NCBI GenBank assembly: GCA_003993805.1
Contig: RSEF01000017.1
Span: 10,341,745 to 10,405,744, forward strand
Length of the DNA: 64,000 nt
DNA from: Himantopus leucocephalus
Lineage: Eukaryota > Chordata > Aves > Charadriiformes > Recurvirostridae
Direction: 5' to 3'
Below are positions 37,964 to 51,000 of the stretch, piece by piece. Numbering within the stretch: position 1 is the first letter of the stretch; every line of letters starts with the position of its first letter. Made by a program: the position numbers and the translations under genes. The notes under the pieces are model-generated. The model had not been told where the DNA came from, did no database searches, and worked only from the letters and a program-made list of their open reading frames with translations.

Positions 37964-40900
37964 ATGGAGAAAAAGGACTTTGAAGCATGGCTTGATAACA
38001 TTTCTATTACATTTCTTTCTCTGACGGACTTGCAGAAAAATGAAACTCTGGATCACCTGATTAGCTTGAGTGGAGCAGTCCAGCTCAGGCACCTCTCCAA
38101 TAATCTAGAGATTCTCCTCAAGAGGGACTTCCTCAAACTTCTTCCATTGGAACTTAGTTTTTATCTGTTAAAATGGCTCGATCCTCAGACCTTACTCACA
38201 TGTTGCCTCGTCTCTAAGCAGTGGAATAAGGTTATAAGTGCCTGTACAGAGGTGTGGCAGACTGCATGTAAGAATTTGGGTTGGCAAATAGATGACTCTG
38301 TTCAGGATCCTCTACATTGGAAGAAGGTTTACCTAAAGGCTATTTTAAGGATGAAGCAACTGAAGGACCACGAAGCCTTTGAGACATCCTCTTTAATTGG
38401 ACACAGTGCCAGAGTATATGCACTTTACTATAAAGATGGACTTCTGTGTACAGGTAGGAAGGACAGAAAACTTGGAGTCTTACAATTCTTTGTTTTCTGC
38501 CCCCACCCCCCCCCGTATGATTAATGACAATTTGCTTTTCATTTACCAGACAGATTATTTTCGTAGTCCTAATGCAGTTTAAGATGATTCAAAATGACTT
38601 TTTTTTTTTCCAGTTTCTAGAACACCTGGCACACTAATAAACGCATTAGTCACTTTAATAGGAAAACAAGGAGACCAATGTCTTTGTTGGTTAAGAAAAA
38701 ACAGTAACAGCAGGTATCATGCTTCAGATTAGTAAGCCCATTTGAGAAGTACAGATATGTTAGTTATCCTCTTGGAGGATAACTTCCAGGTAAAGGGACC
38801 TTGTTTGGGCTATGTGATCACTGCAGTCTCCCAAGGTGTGGCAAGAAAAGTCTGTCTTCTTCCTTGAAACAAGACAGTTTCTCTGATACAGTCTGTAAGC
38901 ACTTTCAGTACTTAACATGAATGCTTATATGAAGACCTGTAAACTAGATTTAACCTTGCTATTAGTCTGACTTGCACATTGTAATGATAATTTTAGCTTC
39001 CTCCCTGAAGACTGCAGACTTCAAGATTTCAGTTTGAACTTAAAAATACAGCCAGAAGAAACGTGAAACCTTCAGTATGAAAGAATAGTAACAGAGTTAC
39101 AGTGAACTGCTGTCAGAGCTTATTCCAAGGATTTCCCAATCACTTGAGATGACAATGCTGTAGGATAAGTTGGGAATACTGGCTAAGTACTCCCACATTT
39201 GTTGGTACGTTAAGATGGTTACTAGAAACCAACAACTAGACTCTAGCTGGTCTTTCACTTCCCTACTCAGCAGGGAATGTAAATACACAGGAAACAGCAT
39301 TGTCAAAACTTTCTGAAAAGTGGCACGCTTCTGTGCTGAAACCACCAGGAGAAACAACAGGTGTAAGGGTCCAGGGTTTTATTCTGCTGTCCGAAGCCAG
39401 CAGTCTGGACTTACTGTTACGAGTTTAAAAAAAAAAAAAAAAAGACAACACACAACGCCACAACTTTGGGGAGAGAAAGGAAACTGTCAGGTGATGGGTC
39501 CTGGTATTCATCTGCTGTCCTTTGAGATTTTGTGGACTCCTTTCCTACCTTGAAACAAACTAAAGCTTGCAGTATAGTCTGTGGCTCTGCAAACCTGAAA
39601 GTGATGTATCATGTAAAACTTCCGTGTGTCTATTTCAGTAGACGCTGTCAATCAGAGGCAGTGCTGGAATCTATGGAAGGTGCTAAAAGGGTATGAGGAA
39701 AATGGAAGGCCAGACATCTAGTAGCTTAATTAACATGAAAACAAGAGGCTTTGCTGAGACTTAAAATTAGGGTTTATTCCCCATTCCAGCAGCTTGAAAG
39801 TACTATTTAATGAGGAAAAAGTTCAACAAGGGGAAATGCAAAGCCCTGCACCTGAGGGTGGCACCGGTATATGTTGGGGGCCACACAGCTGGAAAGCAGC
39901 CTGGCAGAAAAGGACCCACGGGTCCTGGTGGACACAAAGTTGAACATGAGGCACCAACGTGCCCTTGCTGCAAAGGCAGCTAGTGGTATCCTGGGCTGCT
40001 GTAGCAGGAATGTTGCCAGCAGGTTGAGGGAGGTGCTCCTTCCCCTCCACTCAGCACTGGTGAGGCCACACCTGGAGTACTGTGTCCAGTTCTGGGCTCC
40101 TCAGTACAGGAGAGACACGGGCACATTGGTGAGTCCAACAAAGTGCCATGAAGATGATGAAGAGACTGGAGCATCTCTCATATGAAGAAAGGCTGAGAGA
40201 GCTGGGACTTTTTATCCTAAAGAAGAGAGGGCTCAGGGAGGATCTTATCTATGTATGCAAATACCTGAAGCGAGAGTGCAAAGAAGATGGAGCCGAGCTT
40301 TTTTCAGTGGTGCCCAGTGACGGGACAAGAGGCAGTGGACACAAACTGAAACACGGGAGGTTCCCTCTAAAGCACGTTTTTACAGTGAGAGTGATTGAGC
40401 ACAGGTTGCCCAGGGGGATTGTGGAGCGTCCGTTCTTGGACATACTCAAAAGCTGTCTGGTCATGGTCCTGGGCAACTGGCTCTAGGTGGCCCTGCTTGA
40501 GTAGCGGGTTGGAAGAGTTGACCTCCAGAGGTCTGTTCCAACCCTAACCGTTCTGTGATTCCATTAAAATACTCTATTTAAGACAGACATGGAAGACCAG
40601 TATAGGATTGGAAATACTATTTACTCTTTGCTTCCAATTACCCTGTTCTTTTATATTCTAGGATCAGATGACTTGTCTGCAAAACTGTGGGATGTAAGCA
40701 CAGGTCAGTGCATATATGGTATCCAGACACACACTTGTGCTGCAGTGAAGTTTGATGAACAAAAGCTTGTAACGGGATCTTTTGATAACACAGTAGCCTG
40801 TTGGGAATGGAGCTCTGGGGCAAAGACACAGCATTTTAGAGGACATACTGGTGCAGGTACGTTGGACTTTTCAATTTGTAATTTCACCAGTCAAGTAACA

Positions 40901-43900
40901 TAAATTATAATTTGTTTGATGATGATGTAAGTTGGCTCTTTGCACAATAGTTTTTTTTTTAGGTTCTGTCCCGAGTCACTTTTTGGGGTGGTGGTAGGGA
41001 AGTGGCCAGAACAGATCTAAATCTGTCTGCCCTTGAATAAGGCCAAAGCTTAACCATGTAGTGTTTTGCAGTTGCACGGAAATAATACTAAATGCCGTGG
41101 TTATTCACTACTTTTGAGTCTACCAAAAAGATGCAAATCCTAGGTAGCAGGGAGCACATGGCAACAGCAGTTCTGTATATCCCTAGACTGGAGATGGGCG
41201 TACAGCAAAGGACACAATAGGACCTGAGAATCTGTATTTGCATTTCCCTCATAATTAACTTCTCTGTTCTTTACTGCAAAACATCCTCAACTCAGCTGTA
41301 GGTCTGCTCCCCTGTGAGTAATGAGAAGTATCACATGTACTAATCCTGCTGGAATTGAATTACCAGAACTCTTAAAATGGGAACTTTTTAAAAAAGTTAC
41401 GCTTTGCCATAATCCAACCATAAAGGAACCACTGATGTACATGCTCCTAATTTGGACAAAAATCAGCAATTTTGCAATGTAAAATTTTTAGGAATCCAGA
41501 GCAACAATTCACCTATACAGTTCAAGATCAACAGTTAAAGCTGTAGTAGCATATGATTTTAGAGGCTATATTATCTAGTTAGTGTCTCACTTAAAGAAAA
41601 TCGCGTGCATGTGGCCTGGTATTCCTTATTTAGTACCCTCTTTGCTTATAGTTTTTAGCGTGGATTACAATGATGAACTTGATATTCTGGTCAGTGGCTC
41701 TGCAGACTTCACTGTGAAAGTATGGGCCTTATCAACAGGAACGTGCCTGAATACCCTTACCGGACACACAGAGTGGGTCACTAAGGTGGGAATGTTGATT
41801 TTTAATTAATCTTGCAAAACACTTACTCGCAATAAGTTTGTAACATGTTCTAAATTTCTATTTCCTAATAGAATCTGTATAGAATCTGGTGTAGAATCTG
41901 AAGAACATCAGGAAATACTGCAAAATAACATTTCAGCAGAAAAGATACTTAAAGAAGCTATAATTAAACCTTTCAGACCATTGAAGATATTTCTATTTCA
42001 AAGCAGCTGGCATAATATCAGGAATCAGTGTTTCATTCAAAGACTGAATATAAACAATGGTTCTGAAAGAAAGCTACTTTAAAAATTATGCAGAAAAACT
42101 AATGATCTTGATAACCAAAATCTGAGCATGAACAGTGTTCTGAAGTCGAAAAACAGTATTTTTCTTCTGAGTATTTCAGAACTTGGAAGGTGGGGATCTT
42201 ACTCTAGAGGTGAAGTACATATGTTCGCTTATCAATACAGTAAGTTGTCACTAGTAGGAACAAGAAAAGTGTAAACTGTAGTTTCCCTTCAGTTGCTAAA
42301 AGTATTTGTATTGCCTTTATACACGAGTACAGTATACAGATTGTCAAGAAAGTGAAAAATGCAAATGAAAGTTTGGTTATTTAACAGCATCGTCATAAAT
42401 CATTACATCCTTCAATTACAGGTAGTTTTGCAGAAGTGCAAAGTCAAATCTCTTATGCATAGTCCTGGGGATTTTATTCTTCTAAGTGCAGATAAGTATG
42501 AAATCAAGGTATGTACCATATATAATTTTGATACCCAGCGAAATACAATGCTTGAGTGCTTCACTGAAATTTACAAATAATAAAAGACTTTATTTTCCTC
42601 CATATTCGCTGCTTGTAGAGTTGCACACAAGACATGCAACTCTTTGGAAGCTAACTTTTCAATGCTTTCCTTCATGTTTAGATTTAAATGATAGCTCTAC
42701 ATGAATGGTAATGCAAAAAATAAGTGCTTTCAGTGCGTGCCTAATGTGCTAACTTGACCGTGAAGCACATAACTGCAAGTACTGTTACTGTTGGGGACTT
42801 TTGGGTTGGAGAGTGCCATAAATAGTTTGTGGCTGTGGAAGCACTTCATAACTGAAACATTCTTACATTTCTGTCCAATTGGACAGTTGATTTTTCGCCG
42901 TTCTTTAAAGCAGCCATTTTCAGTGGGGTTTTTTGGGGCTAGAAACAACACTGCAACAATACTGTAAGACAAGTCACTTACAGAATTAACATTCCTACCT
43001 AAAGGAGATAAATATTTCTGAAAAAAACACGCACACATTTACCCGATGCTTAAATAGAGACTGTAAGGCTTGCTCTATTTGTGTAACACATTATAATGTG
43101 AATGTTTTATGGTCTTAAACTGTTGTAGATTTGGCCTATTGGAAGGGAAATAAACTGCAAGTGCTTAAAAACGCTGTCTGTTTCTGAAGATCGCAGCATC
43201 TCCCTACAGCCCAGACTGCACTTTGATGGTAAATACATAGTGTGCAGTTCAGCACTAGGATTATACCAGTGGGACTTTGCCAGCTATGATATTCTCAGGT
43301 AAATCTTTCTGTTTAAGACTCAGTCTTCTTTAAATAAATACAAAGTAGAACATATTTGTTTTGATAACTGTGTATGTAGGCCAAAAGAATCTTGATAAAA
43401 ATTCTGTAAACATCTTACTTTACACGTATTGCCAGGTTTAATTCTAATTTATCATCTGTTAATATGAATCACTTGATTACTATTTTAGTGTCTGGCCACA
43501 AGCTAGTCCTCTTTCATATTTTCATTCTGTAAGCTGAAGAGTTTCAATATAGACTTAAATCGGACTGCAGTGCCATAGTTGTATCCTGGTTTCAGCTGGT
43601 ATAGAGTTAATTTTCTTCCTAGTAGCTGGTATGGTGCTGTGTTTTGCATTTAGTATGAGAATAATGTTGTGAATGTGAAACTGTACTGACTAGAAGTTAA
43701 TGTTGCCGTGGAGACTGCTCTACAGAGAACCAGGTGGCCATTTCTGGGGTCCTTTGATGGGACAAGAAATTAAAAAGGCTCTTGTTCCTTATAACACTAT
43801 TTATCCGTCATTCTTGATAACGCTGTGAAATCTATCAGATTGCAGTCAGGGATCAAACAGGATGTCATTCTGCTTCTGTAAGAAGAACAAGTCTGTATCT

Positions 43901-45126
43901 GTTAGAAATGGTGGCATCAAAGATTGTAACTTATTAAAGAAAAAATTGCATTTTAGAACTTTTAGCAGACTCTTAATTGAAATGGCCCGAATATCTGTAG
44001 CGTATCTACCATAGGAATATCTACTCCAAAAGAAGTGCTTCTTGTCAGTAAGAGTAATTGACTAATTTCACCTCTTAGTTTACCCTTCCATCTTTCTGAG
44101 AAAGACGTTCACTTACTGCTGAGAACAGATTTTTCATCTCCATACATTTTTGTGCCTCAGTTCTGTGCTTGGTCAAATGCTCGTTCAGTTGTGGAAAACT
44201 TACTCTTTTCAATTTCTGTTCCAAGTTTTATTTATTAAGGCAAAAATACCATAAAGGTGTAGGGAAACTAACAAGTACTTTTATTTCTCCCTAAGATTAA
44301 AATGCTTAATTTATGCTAAGTGTCAGTAAAACAGCGTTCTGCTAAGGACCAATCTTGAATCATTTATCTTCTTATCACATGAAGGCATTTCTGTGTTTTA
44401 TTTCCAGCTTTTAAAAGATTGGACAAAAGAATAATTAGAGGTTTTACCTCTTAATTTAAAGATGTTGAGGCATGAAATCCTTGTGGAAATTTAGTGTAAA
44501 ACACATAAGTACATTTGCTCTTTTATGTGTATCTGGAAACAAGACTTTTTTTCCCCCCGCCGTGTGCTCTGCAGAATCCCTTCCAAACCCTGACCTTTAC
44601 TTATGTTCAGAAGGGTCTGTCCTGAATGCACAAAGCCAGAACTGAAACCACAGGCCTGACTGCAGCTAAGTGTTCGGTTGCTTAGTTTGAAAAATTTGCA
44701 TCCAGTTCTTTCTAACTGCTTTCAGAATCATGAGTTTAGACACTTATTTCCTACAGACACATAAGGATTTGTTTTAGTAATACAGGTTCATGACTACATC
44801 ATGACAGAGTTTCTAACAATGTTGTCTTGTCTTCTAGGGTTATCAAACCTCCTGACTTCTCAAACGTGTCCTTGCTGGGCTTTGGAGAGATATTTGCTCT
44901 ACTGTTTGATAACAGATACCTGTATATAATGGACTTGAGGACAGAAAAACTGATAAGCCGCTGGCCTCTACCAGAGTATAGAAAGTCAAAGCGAGGTTCA
45001 AGCTTTTTGGCTGGTGAAATGTCTTGGTTAAACGGACTAAATGGCCAAAATGATATGGGCTTGGTTTTTGCCACCAGTATGCCAGACCATAGTATCCATT
45101 TGGTGTTATGGAAAGAACACGGCTGA
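37964..45126 (+). CDS. FBXW2: FBXW2, F-box/WD40 substrate receptor of SCF ubiquitin ligase, complete
   Basis: F-box and WD repeat protein 2, which docks substrates to SKP1-CUL1-RBX1. Coding exons: 37964-38453 (acceptor at 37943), 40662-40856, 41652-41785, 42422-42508, 43129-43298, 44838-45126 (TGA 45124-45126). Phases agree; product 454 aa, the same as the human protein. Residues 1-58 form the N-terminal region. The F-box is at about 59-98 ([16 protein letters not shown], then [10 protein letters not shown]). WD40 repeats start at about residue 146 ([13 protein letters not shown]), with further blades visible at [18 protein letters not shown] and VKVWALSTG (usual Trp-Asp positions degenerate in some). 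The C terminus is [12 protein letters not shown]. The sequence looks highly conserved. Introns carry a CR1 copy (39815-40563) and a possible LTR fragment (43581-43730). Upstream exon 1 is untranslated and shares a CpG island with SLC2A8. Confidence 0.97.
39815..40563 (+). mobile_element. CR1 LINE, RT C-terminal part and 3' UTR
   Basis: Plus-strand CR1 of about 750 bases in the FBXW2 intron before exon 40662. Translated pieces include [58 protein letters not shown] and [16 protein letters not shown]. Several frameshifts break the frame. It ends in a CR1 3' terminus with 'gttctgtgattccatt'. Only about 100 bases separate it from the next FBXW2 exon. Confidence 0.92.
43581..43730 (+). mobile_element. 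Possible avian endogenous-retrovirus LTR fragment
   Basis: A block of about 90 bases starting 'tcctggtttcagctggtata' and containing 'cttcctagtagctggtatgg' matches my memory of a widely dispersed avian LTR family, possibly ERVL-like. The right boundary is unclear and no internal retroviral genes are seen. It lies in an FBXW2 intron, so it would be a decayed solo-LTR piece. A RepeatMasker run would settle the identity. Confidence 0.4.
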
Positions 45127-46369
45127 AAAGCTCATGTATGCAGAATCTTCAGGAATATATGGACTATCAATAGTGTGTCCATAAAATGAGACTTTGCATG
45201 AACCAAAGCTGCACACCGAATGGTATCATCATGCAATGCACAATCATTTACTTTTATTTGGGCATTTGGGAATGGGTTGTTTTGGACATAATGCAATACA
45301 GCATGCTGACAGTATTCACCACAAAATTTTGTCTGTACTTGTGTTTAAGCATACCTGTTTGGGCTCTGAAGCATAGCTTGTCACGTTTAAACCATTCAAA
45401 TCCACCATCAAGTCTGAAATGAAGTAGTGCTTGACCTGACTTCTGACCTATTTTTTGTTGTTGAGACAGAAGGTGAAGCTACTATTTTAGAACCATAGGC
45501 TTTTGTACATACAACAGCAAATACTGATTACAGTGCACGGCTGCTTAACTCAAATGAGAAGATAGCAAACCCTTTCTCTCTCCAGTATCATTCTTTTCAA
45601 AATGTTTTTTCCTTATGATAGCTTTAAATACTTAGCCTTTGAAATAGAAGAATCAAATGGGTCCTTTAACTAGGATCAGATGCTAACAATAAGAATTTGT
45701 TTAAGTTTGGGAACATGTCAATATCTCTCCTCAGGGAGACTGAGCCAACTTTTCATCTCTCTGATAGAGCTTGCCATTGCAATTAACCTTAGAGGACCTC
45801 TGACAGTATTCATCATATTTGCTGATAGTAACTCTGAATGGCGTGATCAGTATTTTATAGTCCATATTTCCTGTAGTGTGTGTGAGAAATAACTTAGTTC
45901 ACAGGAAGGTAGAAATATAATGAATTGGAAGATAATGTTCAATCTCTACAGCAAGAGTCACTCTCTTACATTAAATGATGTCTAGCAGCCATTCACCTTT
46001 TCCAAAAGTTGCAGTTTATATAATCGCGCACTTACAGTAGTTGCTACATCTAGCTTTGGAAAGCAGGGGCAAATAACAATGAGAGTGCCACATCTCTGGG
46101 GAAAAGAAAAATATCAAAAGTTTGAAGAAAAGCATAGGAGTAGAAAAGGGTCTTTTGCGTTGATCATTGTAGGAGACCTGATGTACCCATGAGTTAACTA
46201 TTGAGTAGCAAATACGTATCCACATACTTTTGTGGTTTTGACATGTACTTAAAAGCTGTACCTATGACATCACATGCTTTAGAAACGCTTTAGGTTGGTT
46301 TCCTCTCCTTCCTCCCTTACAATAAAATCTCCCCTTAATGTCTATTTTTTAATTTATTTTTTTTTTTTT

Positions 46370-46469
46370 NNNNNNNNNNNNNNNNNNNNNNNNNNNNNNN
46401 NNNNNNNNNNNNNNNNNNNNNNNNNNNNNNNNNNNNNNNNNNNNNNNNNNNNNNNNNNNNNNNNNNNNN
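46370..46469. other. Assembly gap (100 N)
   Basis: Exactly 100 N, preceded by a T homopolymer and followed by CR1 sequence. Gap size is probably nominal, and the missing DNA is likely LINE or homopolymer. Confidence 0.95.
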
Positions 46470-46515
46470 CAACACACCCGCCTAGCTTAGTGTCATCTGC
46501 GAACTTACTGAGCTG
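46470..46515 (-). mobile_element. CR1 LINE RT fragment next to gap
   Basis: The minus strand reads LSKFADDTKLGG, the catalytic block of CR1 reverse transcriptase. The rest of the element is hidden in the gap at 46370-46469 or lost. Confidence 0.7.
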
Positions 46516-47059
46516 TAAGCTGTACATCTTCCCCTTTCATGCAAGTATTGGTGTTCACCAATTTTAAGATTACACTGCATGTGCAGAACAGTTTTTCTGA
46601 TATGGTCACAAAGTTTAAAGTTACTCAGTTCTGCAGATGTCTCCTCATCTGCTTTAAAAACTTCTAATACTGCCTCCTCAATTAACCAATAAAATTCAAA
46701 TATGCATTTTGTCATTAGCTCACTAGTAGCTAAGAAGGACTATCACTATGAAAGTAATACCTGCATAGAAAAGATGACAATAGATAGAAAAGTAGGGCTG
46801 CATCATCAGTTATCAGCTTGCACCAAAGTTCTTCAAATGCTTACTGTTATTCCTGTTTTTAGATTGGAAACCATTTACAATTACTAACACGCTGTCCATT
46901 AGAAAACTAAGAGAAAGAGTATTTTAGAGTGAAGTAGGTTTTTTTATAAGAGCATTAACATGGAAAACAACATGGGAAAACAGCCAATCAAGTTCTAGTT
47001 CTTGTTTTTAATCCACAATTGCTTTTACTCCCCCCCCTCCCCACTTTGGAGGTGGGATT

Positions 47060-47400
47060 TAGCTGTCCGTTGTTGAGCCCCCTCAGCCTTCTCCTCGTCC
47101 GTCGTTACCACTTTGGCAGCCTTGCTCTCCAGCAGGTTGCGCTTTCTCTGACCTTCCTTTTCTGGCTGACACACCTGTAGAAGCCCTTCTTGTTATTCTT
47201 GGTGTCCCTCACCAAGTTCCGCTCCAGCTGCGCCTCGGCCTTCCTGACGCCATCCCCACACACCCGGGCGGTGTCCCTGTACTCTTCCCAGGACACCCGT
47301 CCTTGCGTCCACTGCCTGCGCACCTCCCTCCTGCCCTTCAGTGCGACCAGCAGGCCTCGACTCAGTCATGCCCGTCTCTTGCCTTCCTTTTCTGGTTCCT
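47060..47400 (-). mobile_element. CR1 LINE fragment (ORF2 linker region)
   Basis: The minus-strand frame 47323-47105 reads WEEYRDTARVCGDGVRKAEA and NKKGFYRCVSQKRKVRES, the same ORF2 region as in the CR1 copy at 15786-16445 but from a different subfamily. Higher GC content than its surroundings. Truncated on both sides. Confidence 0.8.
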
Positions 47401-48008
47401 TACACACGGGGATCGAGAGAAGAAGGATACATGTAAGAAGTTATCAAGGAAGATGGACACTGGTCACCATTTCCACGTTGATCTTTTCCAAGAGCGAGTT
47501 CTACTGAACATCTGATCGCCAGGCTATCCCTGTCAGCTGCGCTCAGCGTTTCAAGGTTCTGACTGAACCTTGATTTCTTCACTGAAATAAGAAAGGAAAT
47601 TTCAGATTTTAATACCAGAAGATATTATTACAGATGTCTACACTGACACACTGTGTAATATGGGGCAGATCATTTTATTAGTGGACGGAACAGGATTTTT
47701 TCCTGTTGATTTCAGTGGGTGGTGTCGAGAACCCAGGCGTGTAAATAAAATTTAATGGTAAGTGCAAGGAAATTTACCTTGCTACCCAAATCAACATGCA
47801 AGTTTGGCAGTGATAAAATACACTTCTTAGGAAAGCAGTAGGATAGGTTCGTCTCTACTTCTTTGGACTTGCCAAGTCCCACTTGAAAGAACTGCAAATT
47901 TGGAGGGTTTTTCTGTTAGAAGTCTGGATTCTGCTGCATTTATACTACTAGATGGCTACACACTGTGCACTATGAAGTCTGTTCAACTGTATATATCATT
48001 CATTCACA

Positions 48009-48014
48009 AATAAA
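48009..48014 (+). terminator. FBXW2: Candidate distal poly(A) signal for FBXW2
   Basis: AATAAA followed by a T/C-rich stretch ('ttgctgccttgttccttcta') typical of a downstream element. About 2.9 kb past the FBXW2 stop. Assignment to FBXW2 is by strand and position only. Confidence 0.4.
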
Positions 48015-48067
48015 ACATGCTTGCTGCCTTGTTCCTTCTATACCTCTGCTAGTCTTTTTCAGAATAT

Positions 48068-48073
48068 TTTATT
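48068..48073 (-). terminator. RALGPS1: Candidate distal poly(A) signal for RALGPS1
   Basis: Plus-strand TTTATT, that is AATAAA on the minus strand, within an AATAAAATATTC context. About 3.7 kb past the RALGPS1 stop. A second candidate is at 48600-48605 (minus). Confidence 0.4.
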
Positions 48074-51000
48074 GTTAACAGCATACATACTCTGCACATT
48101 TTAAAACTTACAAATAAATGCAATTGCTGTTGAAGTAAACAAACTTTTTTTTAACATTAAAGTATTTAATTAGTGAAACAATCATTATCAATGTAACAAA
48201 CTGAAAAACACAGCAACTTGATACAAGACTGAGGTAACAAAATACTTTGCCAAAAACCTAGATTCCAACACCAGGGTTATTACGGGTGAGACAGTTCACA
48301 ACAATTATAGAAAGAATCCTTACACAAATGGCATGCAGTGGACTGCTGGAAAATACAGCCAAAAATAGTGCAACAGTTTTCACGCAAAACAAACCAAAAC
48401 GTTGAAATTGGTTTACATTGTGATGTGACAAGTAAGTTGCAATTTGAAAACTACTTTCTTTGCCTCATTTTAGTGCTATTTGGAAAAACATGCATTTTGG
48501 CACTGAACTACATCAAAATTGCACATTAATAAATTAATAATATTGCCTACATACATTTTATATCTTCACAATTCTGAAAATAGTAATTCTGAGATAATGT
48601 TTATTTTTACACAACTATTGCAGGTGATCTCTTTGATGGATGGAAACTTGTATGGTTTGTGATATTTTTGTGAAAAGGCTGCATTAATCAGTACTGATAT
48701 GCAGTATGCTGTATTTCAATAGCAGCTTTCAATTCACATTAAAAGTACCAGATGGCAGCAAATGGTACCAAATGACAGCATAAAACCTCAAATCAGCAGC
48801 TACAAACTGTTTAATATTTAAAAACTCATTTAAAATTGGTTTAAGGTATTTTAATATTCTTACACTGCCATCATTCTGACTTTTTGGTATCGTGCAGCAA
48901 TTTCACAATTGTGCTATAACTGAAAAGATGTTGTTTACCCAACTATTGTGTAAAACCATTATTTGCTATGTTAATCTTTCTTCTATATAATGCTTTTTAC
49001 ATTCAAATGACTGTAGTATGAGGGAATCCAAGTTACTTTTGACATACTTCCAAATTCCAAGGTTTTGAATAGGATTTGAGTTTGAGGATTGAGCAGGACT
49101 GAAGGGTTTAATTTCTCCCCAGATTCTTCTTCTGTCAGTGACAAATGACTTGATTATAAGAATCATTCATAGATATTGCTTTTCATTCATGCCACACTGT
49201 TCTGGGGCACATTGTGGTTTCTGGCAAAGATGCTTCCTTTCTGGCTGGGAATCTGTTTTACTTGCAATTGAAAATGGAATGGACCCTTTTGTAACTTCTC
49301 CCATAGGCTCTATGGTTCACAATGTTGCGTAAAAGTCTATTTTTTTGAAGGCTAGAACACTCTACCTCTTGTACATACAATAAGATGTGTAACACTTTAG
49401 AGACAAATTCTAAAAGCCATTAAATTCAGAGCGTGTACAAGCTCATTCTGTTGCTACTGTATCAGCCAACAGTTACTGTTCTTTCCAAGGGAGGCTTGTT
49501 AAACATCCATTAGTTTATCTCAATTGCAATATGCTGGAAAAAATGTCAGGAGTCCTCATTGGTGTTCTCTTCCACTACATCACATTAGAAACGAGGAGGT
49601 ACTTATGTGCTTCTAATGGATGTACATTTCATGTCAGTAAATGTTCCATTTTAAATTTAGCTTATGCTTAAGACAGATCAGGTTATTCCCTTTTAAGGGG
49701 AAAGGGCTACTAATAAAGAAACTTTAAAAAAACTTCTTGACTTGAACAGTTCCGTTTTGGTCAGCGTGTCACCATTCTAGTCACCGTTCTGCACGTTGTT
49801 CAAACTCTATGAAAGCTAATGACACACAATACGCATGGTCATAGTTGGCGCATTCATTAAAATGGCAGTCCATGTAACACTTGCATCTTCATAGATAATC
49901 TCATTGATAACTAATCACAAAAGTCCACAGGTACAGAATAATTCAGATCATATCATATTCTAACAGTCTCAAGTCATTTACTGGTGACAGGATTTTACAT
50001 TCAAAAGCTTCTACACTGTCTTTCATGGTACTGGATGCTCTGTCCTCACGGCTACTGATGTTTTTGCTAGTTCAAAGTTGTCTTAATTTAGCAAGAAAGG
50101 AGAAAAAAGATATAAATGTATTTTGCATTACCACTCTTCACACAACTCCTGAGCTATCAAAGAAACTTTGTCAACTTCACATACACTTTCACATGTCCCA
50201 GGATCTAAAAGCAGTTGTCGTCCGGAACTGGTTTTCTTGAAAAGCTGGTATGTGTCAGGCTTCATTCTCAGGATTATAACATGAATACTTAAAATAACAC
50301 AACAGTTACAGGTGACCTACATTTAACAATACAGGTGGGTTTTTTTTGTGGTTCTTGTTGGAGAAGTTTCGAACCCAAAATTTAGAAAAACATGCAAGTC
50401 CACAGAATAGATACTCCTAATGCCAGGGAGCTTGTTCTAATACAGGCTCTGTTCAATTAAACCGACTTCCATTTGTTTCATGGTTTGCAAGCTAGAGGCT
50501 GGCTTGCAAATTTCTGCCCTACGCAATCTTAGGAATCTCAGAAGAGGTTTTCTGGTGATTGATAATGCCTGAATACTGATGCCTTATGGCAAAAGAGTTT
50601 CAAACAGAAAAAGCGCTGTACTTAGCATGGGAACAGAAAAGAACTCTCATCACAGGGGCTCTAGGGCACAGCCGCGATGCAGCCATGGAAGTAGAGAAAG
50701 TTCTGTCAGAGGAGGAGGCTCAGGTACATTCTTTTTTTAATTGTTGTTCTCTGGACACTGGCGTGGAAGCTTCTTTGTACTCGCTTCCCTGTCAGACAGC
50801 CTTGCCTAGCTTTCATTGCCATCATGATTTCGTAACAGCAGCATCTTACGCCAGTACTGTATGCCATAAAGGTGCATCATGTACTAGAATTGAGTGGAGC
50901 CGAGTCGTTCACAGAAAGACAGAACAGAACCAATGATACAGCATCATTCTGAGAAGCCCAGGCCATGGGATAGAGAACACCCGATTACCTGCTTCCCTGT

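Larger units (their letters stand above)
45127..48030 (+). other. FBXW2: Probable FBXW2 3' UTR and downstream DNA
   Basis: No further coding pattern after the FBXW2 stop. Two minus-strand CR1 pieces and a 100-N gap lie inside. AATAAA occurs at 46321-46326 and at 48009-48014; the latter is followed by a T-rich stretch that suits a cleavage site. UTR length is therefore between about 1.2 and 2.9 kb if either is used. Confidence 0.4.

Noticed and set aside
39871..40486. Plus-strand ORFs between FBXW2 coding exons 1 and 2
   Set aside because: They are CR1 reverse-transcriptase remnants, not FBXW2 exons. The flanking FBXW2 exons join in phase without them.
48966..49166. Minus-strand frame ending in QSFECKKHY that resembles the RALGPS1 C terminus at three residues
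   Set aside because: The true RALGPS1 terminus VPANLMSFE with a correct acceptor and phase is at 51832-51803.
50586..50936. 116-codon plus-strand ORF
   Set aside because: Antisense to the probable RALGPS1 3' UTR, no domain, signal or partner exon recognised.
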